The position numbers and the translations under genes were made by a program. A stretch of 64,000 nucleotides of DNA, taken from an uncultured Lachnospiraceae bacterium (GTDB lineage: Bacteria; Bacillota; Clostridia; Lachnospirales; Lachnospiraceae). The notes under the pieces are model-generated. The model saw only the letters and a program-made list of their open reading frames with translations. It was not told the origin of the DNA and did not search any database. Positions 1 to 8,548 of the stretch are shown one piece after another. The stretch covers positions 137,558-201,557 of the forward strand of contig UQDA01000001.1 in assembly GCA_900539715.1 (NCBI GenBank), read 5' to 3'. The first letter of the stretch is position 1. Each line of letters begins with the position of its first letter.

Positions 1-73
1 TCCAATGCTTTTTTCGTACTTCTTTTAAATTTTTGTCCAGTAATTTGTAATTTTTCGTTTCCTTTGTATCCAT
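1..73 (-). CDS. 5' end of an unidentified gene, cut by the window edge
   Basis: Reading leftward from an ATG at 73, preceded by a good AAGAGGAG ribosome site, an open frame encodes 24 residues (begins MDTKETKNYK, ends near KKHW) and runs off the window. An in-frame ATG at 100 could add nine residues but has a weak ribosome site. The visible piece is lysine-rich and without a hydrophobic segment; no family can be named. The gene points away from the TraX-like gene's 3' end, on the same strand. Confidence 0.5.
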   Translation of the reverse strand, partial: MDTKETKNYKLLDKNLKEVRKKHW

Positions 74-301
74 ATTCTCCTCTTTTCTTTTGTTTTCCAT
101 CGTTCAAAATTATTCTTCTATTTCTATCCTGTCCGATTTTTCCTGAATAAATTTTCCCATATAATATCATATTCTCAACAGAATTTTTTGACGTTATTAA
201 TCTTCTTCAAACAATTAACTCAATATATCAAGATTCTACTATCAATTTTCATCTTATTCACTGCTAAATCATACACCTATCAGCAAATTTGCTCTGAAAT
301 A

Positions 302-1093
302 TTATAAATTAGCTATAGCATATAATATCCAAATATGCATAGGATAAAATAGATAATAAAACCACTTACATTTTCTTCCTTCTTTCCCATTATACATCAA
401 AATAAGAGGAAATGCCAAAACCATCATCCACTGAAACTTATTAAATGGGACTAGATACTCTATTGCTCCTCTCATATAATAAGTTCTTTGAATCAAGAAT
501 TCTAAAACAAAGGAAAAAAGGGGAAAAAATACACATAATTCTTTCTTTTTCTTCTTTAAAAAATATACTATCACAAAAAATAGCACCAAACATATACTTC
601 CCTCAGAAAAAATAACACTTCCAAATAAAGCTCCATACAAGTAGTAACGCATATTCATACCAATAAACCAAGGAATTTTTAAAAATTCTGCAAGAGCCAC
701 ACATAAAGTAAATATTATTATTTGATGTAATGTAAAGCATGTTATTCCTCTTATCTTCTCTTTGTTTGTACTCTTTCTTTCAATCAAATCAACTATCACG
801 CAGCCTAAAAATAATGTTACAAATATATTATTATTTATCCCATTCGCTTTTTTTAATACTAAAAATATAATAATATTTCCTATAGACATTACAATCCCAA
901 GAAAATATAACCGAAATAAATATCTTTTTCTATTTTTTGTATAATAAAATCCCCATGCACTGCAATAAAAAAACAAAGGTGCTGATAATCTTCCAATCCA
1001 TCTAAACCAAATAGGGGAGTTTAAAAAAAACTCCCCTATATGGTCAAACACCATACATATCAATGCTAAGATTTTTAATGCATTTATAGACAT
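302..1093 (-). CDS. TraX-family polytopic membrane protein
   Basis: A 263-residue, very hydrophobic protein with about seven or eight membrane segments. The N-terminus carries the TraX family pattern: LKILALxxMxxDHIG near residue 5, then IGRLSAPLFFYCSAWGFYYTKNRKRYL, and a C-terminal YYLFYPMHI segment. TraX of the F plasmid N-acetylates pilin; the chromosomal and ICE relatives belong to the acyltransferase-3-like fold and their substrates are mostly unknown. I chose the ATG at 1093 because the TraX motif begins there and it sits one base after the stop of the secreted-protein gene, implying translational coupling. AT-rich compared with the conjugation operon. Confidence 0.75.
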   Translation of the reverse strand: MSINALKILALICMVFDHIGEFFLNSPIWFRWIGRLSAPLFFYCSAWGFYYTKNRKRYLFRLYFLGIVMSIGNIIIFLVLKKANGINNNIFVTLFLGCVIVDLIERKSTNKEKIRGITCFTLHQIIIFTLCVALAEFLKIPWFIGMNMRYYLYGALFGSVIFSEGSICLVLFFVIVYFLKKKKKELCVFFPLFSFVLEFLIQRTYYMRGAIEYLVPFNKFQWMMVLAFPLILMYNGKEGRKCKWFYYLFYPMHIWILYAIANL

Positions 1094-1094
1094 T

Positions 1095-1556
1095 TTAATA
1101 TACCGAACCGCTAAAATGACTCGGCGCACTAAAAGTTAAATAATATAACTCCTCTTTATCAAACCCATCTAATGTTCCTGTCAATGTTGCGTTTCCTTCC
1201 ACAGTAATCTTTTTGGACTTAAACCAGCCACCTGATGTATAAAATTTAACAGTAAGCTTACTATCACATTTATTTGTAATAGAATAGCCAATTTTTTCTT
1301 TCCCGGTAAAATGTTTATTACTGTACAATGTACTAGCCTGTGCTTCACCAGCAAATGTAAGTGACTCATTTTCCAAATTCACATATTCGTCAGTGCTTGG
1401 TCTTCCTAATCCATATACATCAATTTCCAGAGGAGCAACTGTACTGACATTATGCATTCCTTCAGGGTAGCCTTCCGCTGCAAAAGCTACTGTTCCCATT
1501 GATATCGCCAACAAAAATACCATCATTACTGAAATAACGTGATTTCTTTTTTTCAT
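1095..1556 (-). CDS. Small secreted protein of unknown function
   Basis: A 153-residue protein with a clear Sec signal peptide (KKRNHV, hydrophobic core, then VAFA before AEG, predicted cleavage near residue 27). The mature part is about 125 residues, mixed polar and beta-like, with a single cysteine and no recognisable catalytic motif. Start ATG at 1556 follows an AGAAGGAG site. It is directly coupled to the downstream TraX-like gene (one base between stop and start), so the secreted protein could be a TraX partner or substrate; that is inference from position only. Confidence 0.7.
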   Translation of the reverse strand: MKKRNHVISVMMVFLLAISMGTVAFAAEGYPEGMHNVSTVAPLEIDVYGLGRPSTDEYVNLENESLTFAGEAQASTLYSNKHFTGKEKIGYSITNKCDSKLTVKFYTSGGWFKSKKITVEGNATLTGTLDGFDKEELYYLTFSAPSHFSGSVY

Positions 1557-1923
1557 CTCAATCTCCTTCTTAAATCATGCATACCATTTAAATTTTGAAA
1601 AACAATATTCAGGCTTCAAATCTTGCTATTTTGAACTATCCTCATCGGAAGCACCTCCTTTTTAATATAATTAAAACAAAATCCTTGAATTTTTATATCT
1701 TCTTGTTCTTTTGGGACTTTGTTTTATATTTTTATTATATCAACCATTTCATCTCATTTTTCAATTTGTCATTTTCAAGTGCTCTATTTGTAATTTTTTC
1801 TTCTCGCATCCATTTTACTCATTATTTATGTATTTTGCATAAGCGTTTAATCGGGTATAAATATGATTTAATTCTGATAAAATATTATAAGAAACAGTAT
1901 TTTTTAGTGAAGGGAATATCATT
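1557..1923. other. AT-rich divergent intergenic region
   Basis: This 367-base gap separates the minus-strand secreted-protein gene from the plus-strand XRE gene. It must hold promoters for both directions. On the minus strand a very strong ribosome site (AAGGAGGT) precedes a nine-codon frame at 1645-1616 (MRIVQNSKI), which may be a leader peptide or chance. A plus-strand frame of 115 codons spans the gap but is low-complexity AT-driven Phe/Ile/Tyr text and I do not believe it is coding. Confidence 0.4.
1734..1764 (-). promoter_or_regulatory. Candidate sigma-A promoter for the secreted protein/TraX operon
   Basis: On the minus strand TTGAAA (1764-1759) lies 19 bases from a perfect TATAAT (1739-1734). 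The spacing is longer than ideal. Transcription would begin about 170 bases upstream of the secreted-protein start, leaving a leader with the nine-codon frame. Confidence 0.35.
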
Positions 1924-2337
1924 ATGCCCGCAAACCGTTTAAAAGAATTGCGAAAAAGCCAGGGGATATCCCAAATTCAGTTTGCTAAAATTCTCCACTC
2001 CTCCCAGCAAGCAATCAGCCGCATAGAAAACGGGACTGGAAATATTTCGTCAGAGATGCTCATAAAAATTTCTAAATTTTTTAATGTGACCACAGATTAT
2101 ATCCTCTGCCTCTCAGATAATAAAAGAGATTCAACCCGTCAGCTTCAGGCAATGAATGAATTTGAGCAATTTCATGATTTCTTGCAGAGATATCAGCGTC
2201 TTAACCCACTGATGCAAGATGCAATGCTAAATATGCTTGAGCAACTTGAAAATATTCAGGAAAATACTATATTGACAAATTCTTTCGACAAAACTACTAA
2301 AGGAATAACAGAACATGATCAGAGTGGCAATATGTGA
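1924..2337 (+). CDS. XRE-family helix-turn-helix transcriptional regulator
   Basis: A 137-residue DNA-binding protein. Residues 4-60 form a classic Cro/CI HTH: LKELRKSQGISQIQFAKIL, then SSQQAISRIENG as recognition helix, then LIKISKFFNVTTDYIL. The remaining 75 residues are polar and helical, perhaps a dimerisation region. ATG at 1924 follows GAAGGGAA. Its 3' end overlaps the next gene by 23 bases, so it is translationally coupled to the response regulator and probably autoregulates the operon. Confidence 0.85.
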   Translation: MPANRLKELRKSQGISQIQFAKILHSSQQAISRIENGTGNISSEMLIKISKFFNVTTDYILCLSDNKRDSTRQLQAMNEFEQFHDFLQRYQRLNPLMQDAMLNMLEQLENIQENTILTNSFDKTTKGITEHDQSGNM

Positions 2338-3052
2338 TGATGATATTTCTTTTACAGGAAGCATAGAGGAGCAGCTCCACACCTTAACAGCCTCGCTTTC
2401 CATGCCGCTGGAAACAGAAACTTTTTTTAATGGCAACAGTCTTTTAGCAGAACTTCACAGAGGCATCCGTTACGATATTATTTTTATGGATATTGAAATG
2501 CCTAATATAGACGGAATCTCTGTAGCAAAACAGCTTCGCCTTCTTGACCCTGCCACGCTTTTAGTCTATATTTCAAGCTACGATCAATACCTACGACAAC
2601 TATTTGAAGTTGGTGTATTTCGTTTTCTTGACAAACCTGTTGACTATTCCCAACTGTCCGAATGCTTCTTAGATGCCTGCCATTTAATTGCCGGAATGCA
2701 TTCATACTTTGAATATACATACAACCGAGAATTTTTTCGCTTTCCTTTTCGGGATATCGCCTATTTTGAAAGTGATCGTCGTATCATTTATATGTATCTT
2801 GGAAATGGAGAACGAAGAGAATTTTATAGTAAACTAAATAAAATTGAAGAACAACTAAAATCTAGTGGTCATTTCTTTCTACGCCCCCATCAGTCTTATC
2901 TTTTAAATTACGACTATGTTCGCCGGATGGATAGAACTTCCATTACTCTCGCTGTCAATGGCAAAGAACTCTTATTTTCAATCAGTCCCGACCGTCAACA
3001 TGATATGTCCAAGCAGCTATGTGAATTAAAACATGGCAAATGGAACGCTTGA
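2315..3052 (+). CDS. LytTR-family response regulator (AgrA-like)
   Basis: A 245-residue regulator. Residues 1-120 are a receiver: acidic pocket CDDD at 7-10, phospho-acceptor D59 in FMDIEMP, and the K of LDKPV near 110. Residues about 140-240 are a LytTR DNA-binding domain (FRDIAYFESDRR, FFLRPHQSYLLN). LytTR regulators of this length usually pair with an AgrC-type histidine kinase and control peptide-signalling or bacteriocin operons. Here it is coupled to an XRE protein upstream and an AgrB-like peptidase 56 bases downstream, with no kinase gene in the operon. Confidence 0.88.
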   Translation: MIRVAICDDDISFTGSIEEQLHTLTASLSMPLETETFFNGNSLLAELHRGIRYDIIFMDIEMPNIDGISVAKQLRLLDPATLLVYISSYDQYLRQLFEVGVFRFLDKPVDYSQLSECFLDACHLIAGMHSYFEYTYNREFFRFPFRDIAYFESDRRIIYMYLGNGERREFYSKLNKIEEQLKSSGHFFLRPHQSYLLNYDYVRRMDRTSITLAVNGKELLFSISPDRQHDMSKQLCELKHGKWNA

Positions 3053-3108
3053 ATCTCTTTCAATTTTATTATAGTATTTAATAATTCATTCAATGCAGGA
3101 GGCTTCTC

Positions 3109-3678
3109 ATGAACTATTTATCCAAAAAATTAACAGCTTATATTCTAAGAAAAGGGCTTATTTCTCAAGAAAATACTGACGCATACGAGTATGGTTTTCT
3201 ATACCTGCTTGAAGTCCTTGTAAGCCTTTTTTGCAGCATAATCATTGCAGTATTTCTGAATGCCGAGGTGGAATGCCTTCTTTTTTTTCTCTTTTTCATC
3301 CCGCTTCGCTCTTATTCCGGTGGTTTTCATACAAACCACTATATTTCCTGCTTAATTTTATCCTGTTTCCTATTATTTTCCGGTCTTTTTCTTGTAAAAC
3401 ACGTTACTATTTCTCCCATGATCAGTATCTCTCTGATCCTTATATCGATTGGTCTTCTTAAATTGATCGGTCCCGTAGACCACCCTGATCGCAAGGTCGA
3501 GTCCTCTGAAAACGATATTTTTATAAAAAAATCAAACATTACTTACATTCTAAGCATTGCAATCGCCTGTCTGTTCTTCATATTTAAAATGCCGGCCTTT
3601 TTATTTTTAGAGGCATTTGTATTTGTTTTAGTTACTGTTTTATCATTTTTAGGCAGATTAAAGTATCATAACCTATAA
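3109..3678 (+). CDS. AgrB-like accessory gene regulator, membrane cysteine peptidase
   Basis: A 189-residue membrane protein. The family signature RSYSGGFH is at residues 67-74, and H74 and C81 sit seven apart exactly as the catalytic His/Cys dyad of AgrB, the enzyme that cleaves and cyclises the AgrD peptide precursor. About five or six membrane segments follow. ATG at 3109 follows AGGAGG. No AgrD-like precursor is visible in the gaps on either side (56 bases before, about 110 after), so the substrate must lie elsewhere or be unconventional. Confidence 0.85.
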   Translation: MNYLSKKLTAYILRKGLISQENTDAYEYGFLYLLEVLVSLFCSIIIAVFLNAEVECLLFFLFFIPLRSYSGGFHTNHYISCLILSCFLLFSGLFLVKHVTISPMISISLILISIGLLKLIGPVDHPDRKVESSENDIFIKKSNITYILSIAIACLFFIFKMPAFLFLEAFVFVLVTVLSFLGRLKYHNL

Positions 3679-3758
3679 TTTTTTCTTCTGCCCCTATCAT
3701 TTTCTTCCCCTGTTCCCTTCCTGTCGGTTCATCCTGCCCCTATCCCCGGTTCACTGTC

Positions 3759-3790
3759 AGGGCACACTTCTCCCCAGGTGTGCCCTTTTA
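3759..3790 (+). terminator. Terminator of the XRE/LytTR/AgrB operon
   Basis: AGGGCACAC (3759-3767) pairs with GTGTGCCCT (3778-3786), followed by TTTT on the plus strand. It lies between the convergent agr-like operon and the conjugation operon; the reverse orientation lacks a T run. Confidence 0.75.
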
Positions 3791-3792
3791 AA

Positions 3793-4047
3793 TTACAAAA
3801 TGGTATAGCGGTTTGAAGTAAAGCCCCCATTTTCCCTGTGTCGGATTTCCCTTTTTAAATATCCCTTCTCTTCCAGATCTTTCAGTGCCCTCTTTACCGT
3901 GCTGCGCGACAGGCCTAAATCGCGCGCAATGGTTCCGATGGCGGGCCAGCAGGTTCCTTCCCTGCCTGTCCGGTCTTTCAGATACATATATACCGTCACA
4001 CACCGGTGCGGTATCTCCGCCTGATATATTTCTTGAAAATATCCCAC
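3793..4047 (-). CDS. Small winged-helix/HTH protein at the end of the transfer operon
   Basis: An 84-residue protein with a helix-turn-helix_36-like fold: CWPAIGTIARDLGLSRSTVKRALKDLEEKGYLKR (residues about 33-66) is typical of replication-initiator or GntR-like winged helices. The N-terminal YFQEIYQAEIPHRCVTVYMYL resembles the start of replisome-organiser-type proteins. It is the last gene of the minus-strand operon, 12 bases after virD4, and ends at the convergent terminator. It may regulate the element or help its replication; the sequence does not decide. Confidence 0.65.
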   Translation of the reverse strand: MGYFQEIYQAEIPHRCVTVYMYLKDRTGREGTCWPAIGTIARDLGLSRSTVKRALKDLEEKGYLKREIRHRENGGFTSNRYTIL

Positions 4048-4059
4048 TGCATTCTCCTT

Positions 4060-5832
4060 TCAGTCTGTCCGTAACGGGGATTTTCGCCTCTCTTCCCAAA
4101 ACGAATCTTCCTCACACTCTTCATCTGCATCTTCTTCCTCCTCATCTTCCCAAAAACCATTCCGAAGCATCATTTCCTCTTCCAGCTCAAACCTGTCTGC
4201 ATAAAACACTGGACGGGCTGCTTTTTCCGGCATCTCATATGGCTCTTCAAAGTGAATCCCCCACTTTAAAAATAACGGCAGCTGCGTCCTCATCGGACAG
4301 CATCCCGTTTTTGCCAGAATGAAGTTCCCTTTGGGCAGCGTCTTTAATTCATCCGGGGACATCAAGGGACGTCCCATCATCTGAAGGCTCTGACTCGGGT
4401 CATGCTTCCCTCTCGAAACAGACCCGCCCAGGACTGTCCTGTTCCCCAGCGCTTTGGAGAGGATTTCCGCGCTTTCCGAATTAGGGGCAAAGCCACCGAA
4501 CAGGATATCCTGACAGTTGTCTATGATAATGCTGGAGCCTTCTTTTCCATAATTTTTTTCCAGCTGGGCGAAGCTCTGGATGATCGGTACCATACTGATT
4601 CGACGGGAACGTCCTGCGGAAAACATCATTTCCATCGATTCTACTTTCGGGATTGTTCCAATCTCGTCTGCAAACAGCATGACCCTGTTCGGAAGTTTTC
4701 CCCCGTGCTCATCCGCTATCATCAGCATTTCTCTGTAAAGCTGCTGTAAAAACAGGGATACCATAAAATATTTCGTATTATCCTCTTCCGGCAACACAAG
4801 GAAAATCGCAGACTTTTTGGTGCAGAAGCTTTCCGTATCCATCGTACTGTCAAAACAGAGTATCTGCTCCATCTCACTGTCCAGGAATGCATTCATACGG
4901 CTCATTGCCGTAGAAAGGACAGACGCCATCGCCTGATCGCCGCTGTTTAGGGCTGCTCCTGCAAACCATTTCGCTTTGTGGTTCTCCGGCAGCTTGTCCA
5001 TCAATATCTGAAACAGGCTGCGGTTTTTTACCGGTGACGGAGCCATCATATCCTGAATCAGCTTAAACACAGAAACGATATGTCTTTTCGGCGGAGGACA
5101 ATATTCCGCCACAAGCAGGATTACAGAAGTCAAAAGCCCTTCTGCAGCATCATAGAAATATGCATTCTGGCCATAGTTTCCTGCAGATGAGCCATCTGAA
5201 CAGATAATCGTTTTCGCAGTGATCTTGGCATATTTTTCCGCTTTTGCTTTCGCCTGCAGATTCTCCGGTTCCTCCAGATAAATATCCATATATTTATTAA
5301 CCAGCGTCAGGATATTATTTCCTTCAGAGCGAGTCGGATTTCTCAAATCCAGTATCGAAATCTGATATCCATAATACTTCTCTGCAATCCCCGCATAGTT
5401 CCGGAACAGATCGCCTTTTGTATCAGTTGTCAAAAAGCTCATGCCGGATGCACAGGCATACTCGATATTGGGATACAGAAAATGGGCCGTCTTTCCGACG
5501 CCCGCAGCCCCGATCATCAGGCAATGGATATCCCCGCTGTCGATCAATGCGTCGATTTTCCCTCCGGTCCTCCGCCACCCTACAACCAATCCCTGAGCTT
5601 TGGGCAGATTTTCCCCCCGCCTCCACTTTTCCGGTTCATAAGCCACTCTCACATACGTTTCCCGAATTTCCTTTTCTGTTGCAAAACGGGCTGTCCCATA
5701 CTGTCCGTCGCCCACCGTCTTTGATTTAATCCCATTCAGGCTATATTGATTTGATAAAAACATCAAACCTCCAAGAAGCGCCATCATCCCTATCCCTGCG
5801 ACAATAAAAAGAATAATCTGATAATTTCCCAT
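4060..5832 (-). CDS. virD4: VirD4/TraG-type coupling ATPase
   Basis: A 590-residue type IV coupling protein that links the relaxosome to the secretion channel. There is one N-terminal membrane segment (about residues 6-26), a Walker A GAAGVGKT at 108-115, and a Walker B with acidic end in RVMLFADEIGT near 388. The VirD4-specific C-terminal blocks SRRISMVPIIQSFAQLEKNYG and DNCQDILFGG are present. The extreme C-terminus is strikingly acidic (a run of Glu/Asp), a common cargo-contact feature. It lies just downstream of the primase-like and relaxase genes. Confidence 0.93.
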   Translation of the reverse strand: MGNYQIILFIVAGIGMMALLGGLMFLSNQYSLNGIKSKTVGDGQYGTARFATEKEIRETYVRVAYEPEKWRRGENLPKAQGLVVGWRRTGGKIDALIDSGDIHCLMIGAAGVGKTAHFLYPNIEYACASGMSFLTTDTKGDLFRNYAGIAEKYYGYQISILDLRNPTRSEGNNILTLVNKYMDIYLEEPENLQAKAKAEKYAKITAKTIICSDGSSAGNYGQNAYFYDAAEGLLTSVILLVAEYCPPPKRHIVSVFKLIQDMMAPSPVKNRSLFQILMDKLPENHKAKWFAGAALNSGDQAMASVLSTAMSRMNAFLDSEMEQILCFDSTMDTESFCTKKSAIFLVLPEEDNTKYFMVSLFLQQLYREMLMIADEHGGKLPNRVMLFADEIGTIPKVESMEMMFSAGRSRRISMVPIIQSFAQLEKNYGKEGSSIIIDNCQDILFGGFAPNSESAEILSKALGNRTVLGGSVSRGKHDPSQSLQMMGRPLMSPDELKTLPKGNFILAKTGCCPMRTQLPLFLKWGIHFEEPYEMPEKAARPVFYADRFELEEEMMLRNGFWEDEEEEDADEECEEDSFWEERRKSPLRTD

Positions 5833-5840
5833 ACTTTTCC

Positions 5841-6770
5841 CTACTGCATCTGCAGGTTTTCTCTCCTCCCTTTAGCCATCAGCTCCTGCAAGTCTTCATT
5901 CCAGTCTTTTCCTGACGGAAAAAGCGGGAACACCTCCCGGTATCCCCGCCCTTCCAGATTTTTTTGTATTCTTTCTTCTGCCTGAAGCCCCGCTCTGTCC
6001 CGGTCCAGGCATAATGCAACCTGTCTGATGTACGGCACATCTTCCAACATCTGGAACAGTCCCTGTTCCGACAATCCGCAAAGTGCCACATAGCTGTGCT
6101 GCTCCCATTCTTTTTGATATAGGGTCAGAAAGGAGAGCAAGTCTATCGGTGCCTCAAACACATAAATCCTGCCGCTCTTACCTGTCCAGTGAAAACTGTA
6201 TTTCGGGTCGCTGCTCTCTTCATTGCCCTTAAATGCCTTCCCCCCTGTAAATGTCCCATGCTTGTGGGCATGACGTGCCACACCGCTCTTATCATATCCA
6301 ACAAACACTGCATTATGATATTTCCGGTCCTCATAGATCATCCTGCGTTTTATAAATTCAGCTAGGACCGTCCTGCTGATTCCTCTGGTTGTTGTAAGGT
6401 AGGCAAACGCCCTCCGCATTTCTGTATTTTTCTCCGGCAGGGCAAATGGCTTTCCTTCTTCCCTGCTTTTTCCCTTTTCACAGATATCCGAATAACAGAC
6501 TTCTCCCTGCTCTCCATCCAAAAGCATTGTCACCGCATCCGGAAAATCTTTCCCATAAAACATTTTTACAAAATCGATAGCTCCTCCGCCCTTCTCGATC
6601 GCATGGTCATACCACTGGTTTCCCCGCACCGTAATGCTATGGTCGCTGGCAAGACGTTTTTCCCTGCCTGATTTTAAAAGCCGCTCCCCCTGCCGTAAAA
6701 GGAAACTTTCCAGATTTACCTCATTGGCACGCCGCTTCTGTTCTTCTGTAAAATAAATAAAACCTGCCAT
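5841..6770 (-). CDS. DUF3991/TOPRIM primase-like protein
   Basis: A 309-residue protein built like the DNA-primase-related proteins of Gram-positive ICEs. Residues 1-80 resemble a CHC2-type primase N-terminus without zinc cysteines (VRGNQWYDHAIEKGGGAIDFVKMFYG). A DUF3991-like linker follows. A TOPRIM domain starts near 200, with VFEAPIDLLS supplying the catalytic Glu and LCLDRDRAGLQ supplying the paired Asp. It probably acts on transferred DNA, in priming or as a nucleotidyl transferase. ATG at 6770 has AGGAGG upstream. It lies between relaxase and coupling protein, as in related elements. Confidence 0.85.
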   Translation of the reverse strand: MAGFIYFTEEQKRRANEVNLESFLLRQGERLLKSGREKRLASDHSITVRGNQWYDHAIEKGGGAIDFVKMFYGKDFPDAVTMLLDGEQGEVCYSDICEKGKSREEGKPFALPEKNTEMRRAFAYLTTTRGISRTVLAEFIKRRMIYEDRKYHNAVFVGYDKSGVARHAHKHGTFTGGKAFKGNEESSDPKYSFHWTGKSGRIYVFEAPIDLLSFLTLYQKEWEQHSYVALCGLSEQGLFQMLEDVPYIRQVALCLDRDRAGLQAEERIQKNLEGRGYREVFPLFPSGKDWNEDLQELMAKGRRENLQMQ

Positions 6771-6781
6771 TTTCCAGCCTC

Positions 6782-8134
6782 CTATCCTTCTATCTGTTGT
6801 TCCGGTTCATGGTCATCTGTCCGATGCCCCTGCGCACGCCGTTTCTCAGTCAGCTTTTTTCTCCGTTTCCTGTCAATATGGTATCTTCCCGTCCTGTTTT
6901 CTTTTCGGAACTCTTCCTGAAATATTTTTTGCAGACCAGCCATCAGCCTTACTGTAGCAAAAAATACAGAAGGTTCCCTGACCGCAGCTTCTTCCTGAAT
7001 CCATTCAGCAATCCGTACATTAGGATTTATTTGAAGGGCCTCTTTGATCACCAGATTCTTAAGACTTTTAAATGCAACGCACTGCGACAGCGGCACCTGT
7101 TTTTCCGGGCTGTTTTCATAAAATTTCCGGATTTCTCCCTGCCATTTATTCCATTCCCTGTATAACGCATCCACACGCTCATCTTCCGCAATCTCATCTA
7201 TGATCCGGTCCACCAGATTTTTTACGTCCCGCTTCAAATATCCATAAACTTTTTTCCCTTTTGTATGGCTCAGTTTCTCTGATAAAGCAAGAAGCATTTT
7301 TTCCAGCTCCATGTTTTTTACCATCCCGCTTTTCATCTCTTCCATCAGCTGTTTTATGACATCCGCACTTTCCTCCTTCATTTCTGTTCGTGCCTGATTT
7401 TGCTTATCATAGATGTTTGCAAAATCCTGCCGGAAAATGTCATGTGCCAGTTCCGACCGCATCGCCTCGATGGATGCTTTAGTCAGATAGCCGTCATTGT
7501 CCCTTGCAGAATACACCATCAAATGCACATGCGGGTGATGTCCCTCATTATGAAAGGCTGCATACCATCTTAAGTCTGCGCTGTCGATTTTCATATGTTT
7601 ACAGAGCATCGCCCGCTTTGACCTTAATAGCGCCATCCACTGTTCTGCCCGGTCATATCCCAGCCGCGCGGCATCTTCCCTCTTCAAAGAAATGACATGC
7701 GTCCATATCACGCCCTTATGTTCCGCTGCCTCTTTCTGCACCTGCCGCAGCATGACAGGCTTCCCTGCGTCAGTAAACAGACCATGCTCCCCGACCCGCT
7801 CCACTCTCGGACGGTTCGCTATATAATCCACATAATTTTCCATACTCCCTGAGAAATCCACATAACGCTCCAACGCACAGGATATCAGCTCTGATGCATT
7901 CCCCATTGTCGGATGCTCTGAAAAATCCATGTATTCCAACAGCTCCCTCGCCTCCGGGATTTTCCGGACCATCTCCTCGATATATTGTCTCTGGTTTTTA
8001 GTCGCTGGAAGGTTATCCCGTCCCCCTGCCATTTTTTCAACGCCTTCCCGTGTTCCTATATAACGGACATAATGTTCTATCCGCGGCGCAGGGACATCCC
8101 GCAGATAGCGGGATGTAAAAATCAGCTTTGCCAT
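6782..8134 (-). CDS. MobP-type conjugative relaxase (MobP3-like)
   Basis: A 450-residue relaxase that nicks oriT and pilots the strand. The HUH metal motif is HNEGHHPHVH at residues 195-204, and the N-terminal HYVRYIGTREGVEK (21-34) supplies the likely nucleophilic tyrosine, Y22 or Y25. The C-terminal 230 residues are helical and charged, ending in a basic KRRKKLTEKRRAQGHR stretch. The MobP3 label is from family knowledge; the HUH call is direct. The gene starts six bases after the RHH accessory gene and close to a candidate oriT. Confidence 0.92.
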   Translation of the reverse strand: MAKLIFTSRYLRDVPAPRIEHYVRYIGTREGVEKMAGGRDNLPATKNQRQYIEEMVRKIPEARELLEYMDFSEHPTMGNASELISCALERYVDFSGSMENYVDYIANRPRVERVGEHGLFTDAGKPVMLRQVQKEAAEHKGVIWTHVISLKREDAARLGYDRAEQWMALLRSKRAMLCKHMKIDSADLRWYAAFHNEGHHPHVHLMVYSARDNDGYLTKASIEAMRSELAHDIFRQDFANIYDKQNQARTEMKEESADVIKQLMEEMKSGMVKNMELEKMLLALSEKLSHTKGKKVYGYLKRDVKNLVDRIIDEIAEDERVDALYREWNKWQGEIRKFYENSPEKQVPLSQCVAFKSLKNLVIKEALQINPNVRIAEWIQEEAAVREPSVFFATVRLMAGLQKIFQEEFRKENRTGRYHIDRKRRKKLTEKRRAQGHRTDDHEPEQQIEG

Positions 8135-8140
8135 ATACTT

Positions 8141-8548
8141 TTATTCCCGTCCCCTCTGATACCGGTATGCATCCTCAAACAGAACTGTCCCGTTGATACG
8201 GCTGACTTCCTCCACACATTTTGCATGGAGCTTCTGCAAATCCCCTTCATCCACCTCATGGCTGTATGCGATCACATGGCAGAGCTTTGCCAGCTCCACT
8301 GCCATTTTAAAATCCATCCGCGCCAGACGGTTTTCGCTGTCCTTCACAGTCCCTCCCAGCATAGACGAGAGGGACTGCAAAAGATAATCCTCCGATTTTT
8401 CAGCAGAAAGGAATCCCAGATAAAACCGTAAAGCGTCCTCTATCATCTCTGTGCGGCTCAACGCCATCCCCTCCTGCACATAGGCATCTGCTGTCCTGAC
8501 AAGCTCTTCATCCATCCGGATTGAAAATTTTATTTTTTCCGTGTCCAT
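8141..8548 (-). CDS. Ribbon-helix-helix relaxosome accessory protein
   Basis: A 135-residue protein. Its first 50 residues (IKFSIRMDEELVRTADAYVQE, then LSRTEMIEDALRFYLG) match a MetJ/Arc ribbon-helix-helix domain; the rest is helical. Such proteins bind oriT and load the relaxase, like TraJ/NikA/MobC. I set the start at the ATG at 8548, with GGAGAAAGGGGG upstream; a longer open frame upstream would translate the oriT region. It is adjacent to the relaxase and to the non-coding oriT candidate. Confidence 0.85.
   Translation of the reverse strand: MDTEKIKFSIRMDEELVRTADAYVQEGMALSRTEMIEDALRFYLGFLSAEKSEDYLLQSLSSMLGGTVKDSENRLARMDFKMAVELAKLCHVIAYSHEVDEGDLQKLHAKCVEEVSRINGTVLFEDAYRYQRGRE

Noticed and set aside
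1595..1942. 115-codon plus-strand frame in the AT-rich intergenic region
   Set aside because: Low-complexity Phe/Ile/Tyr composition, no ribosome site, overlaps the XRE start and promoter elements.
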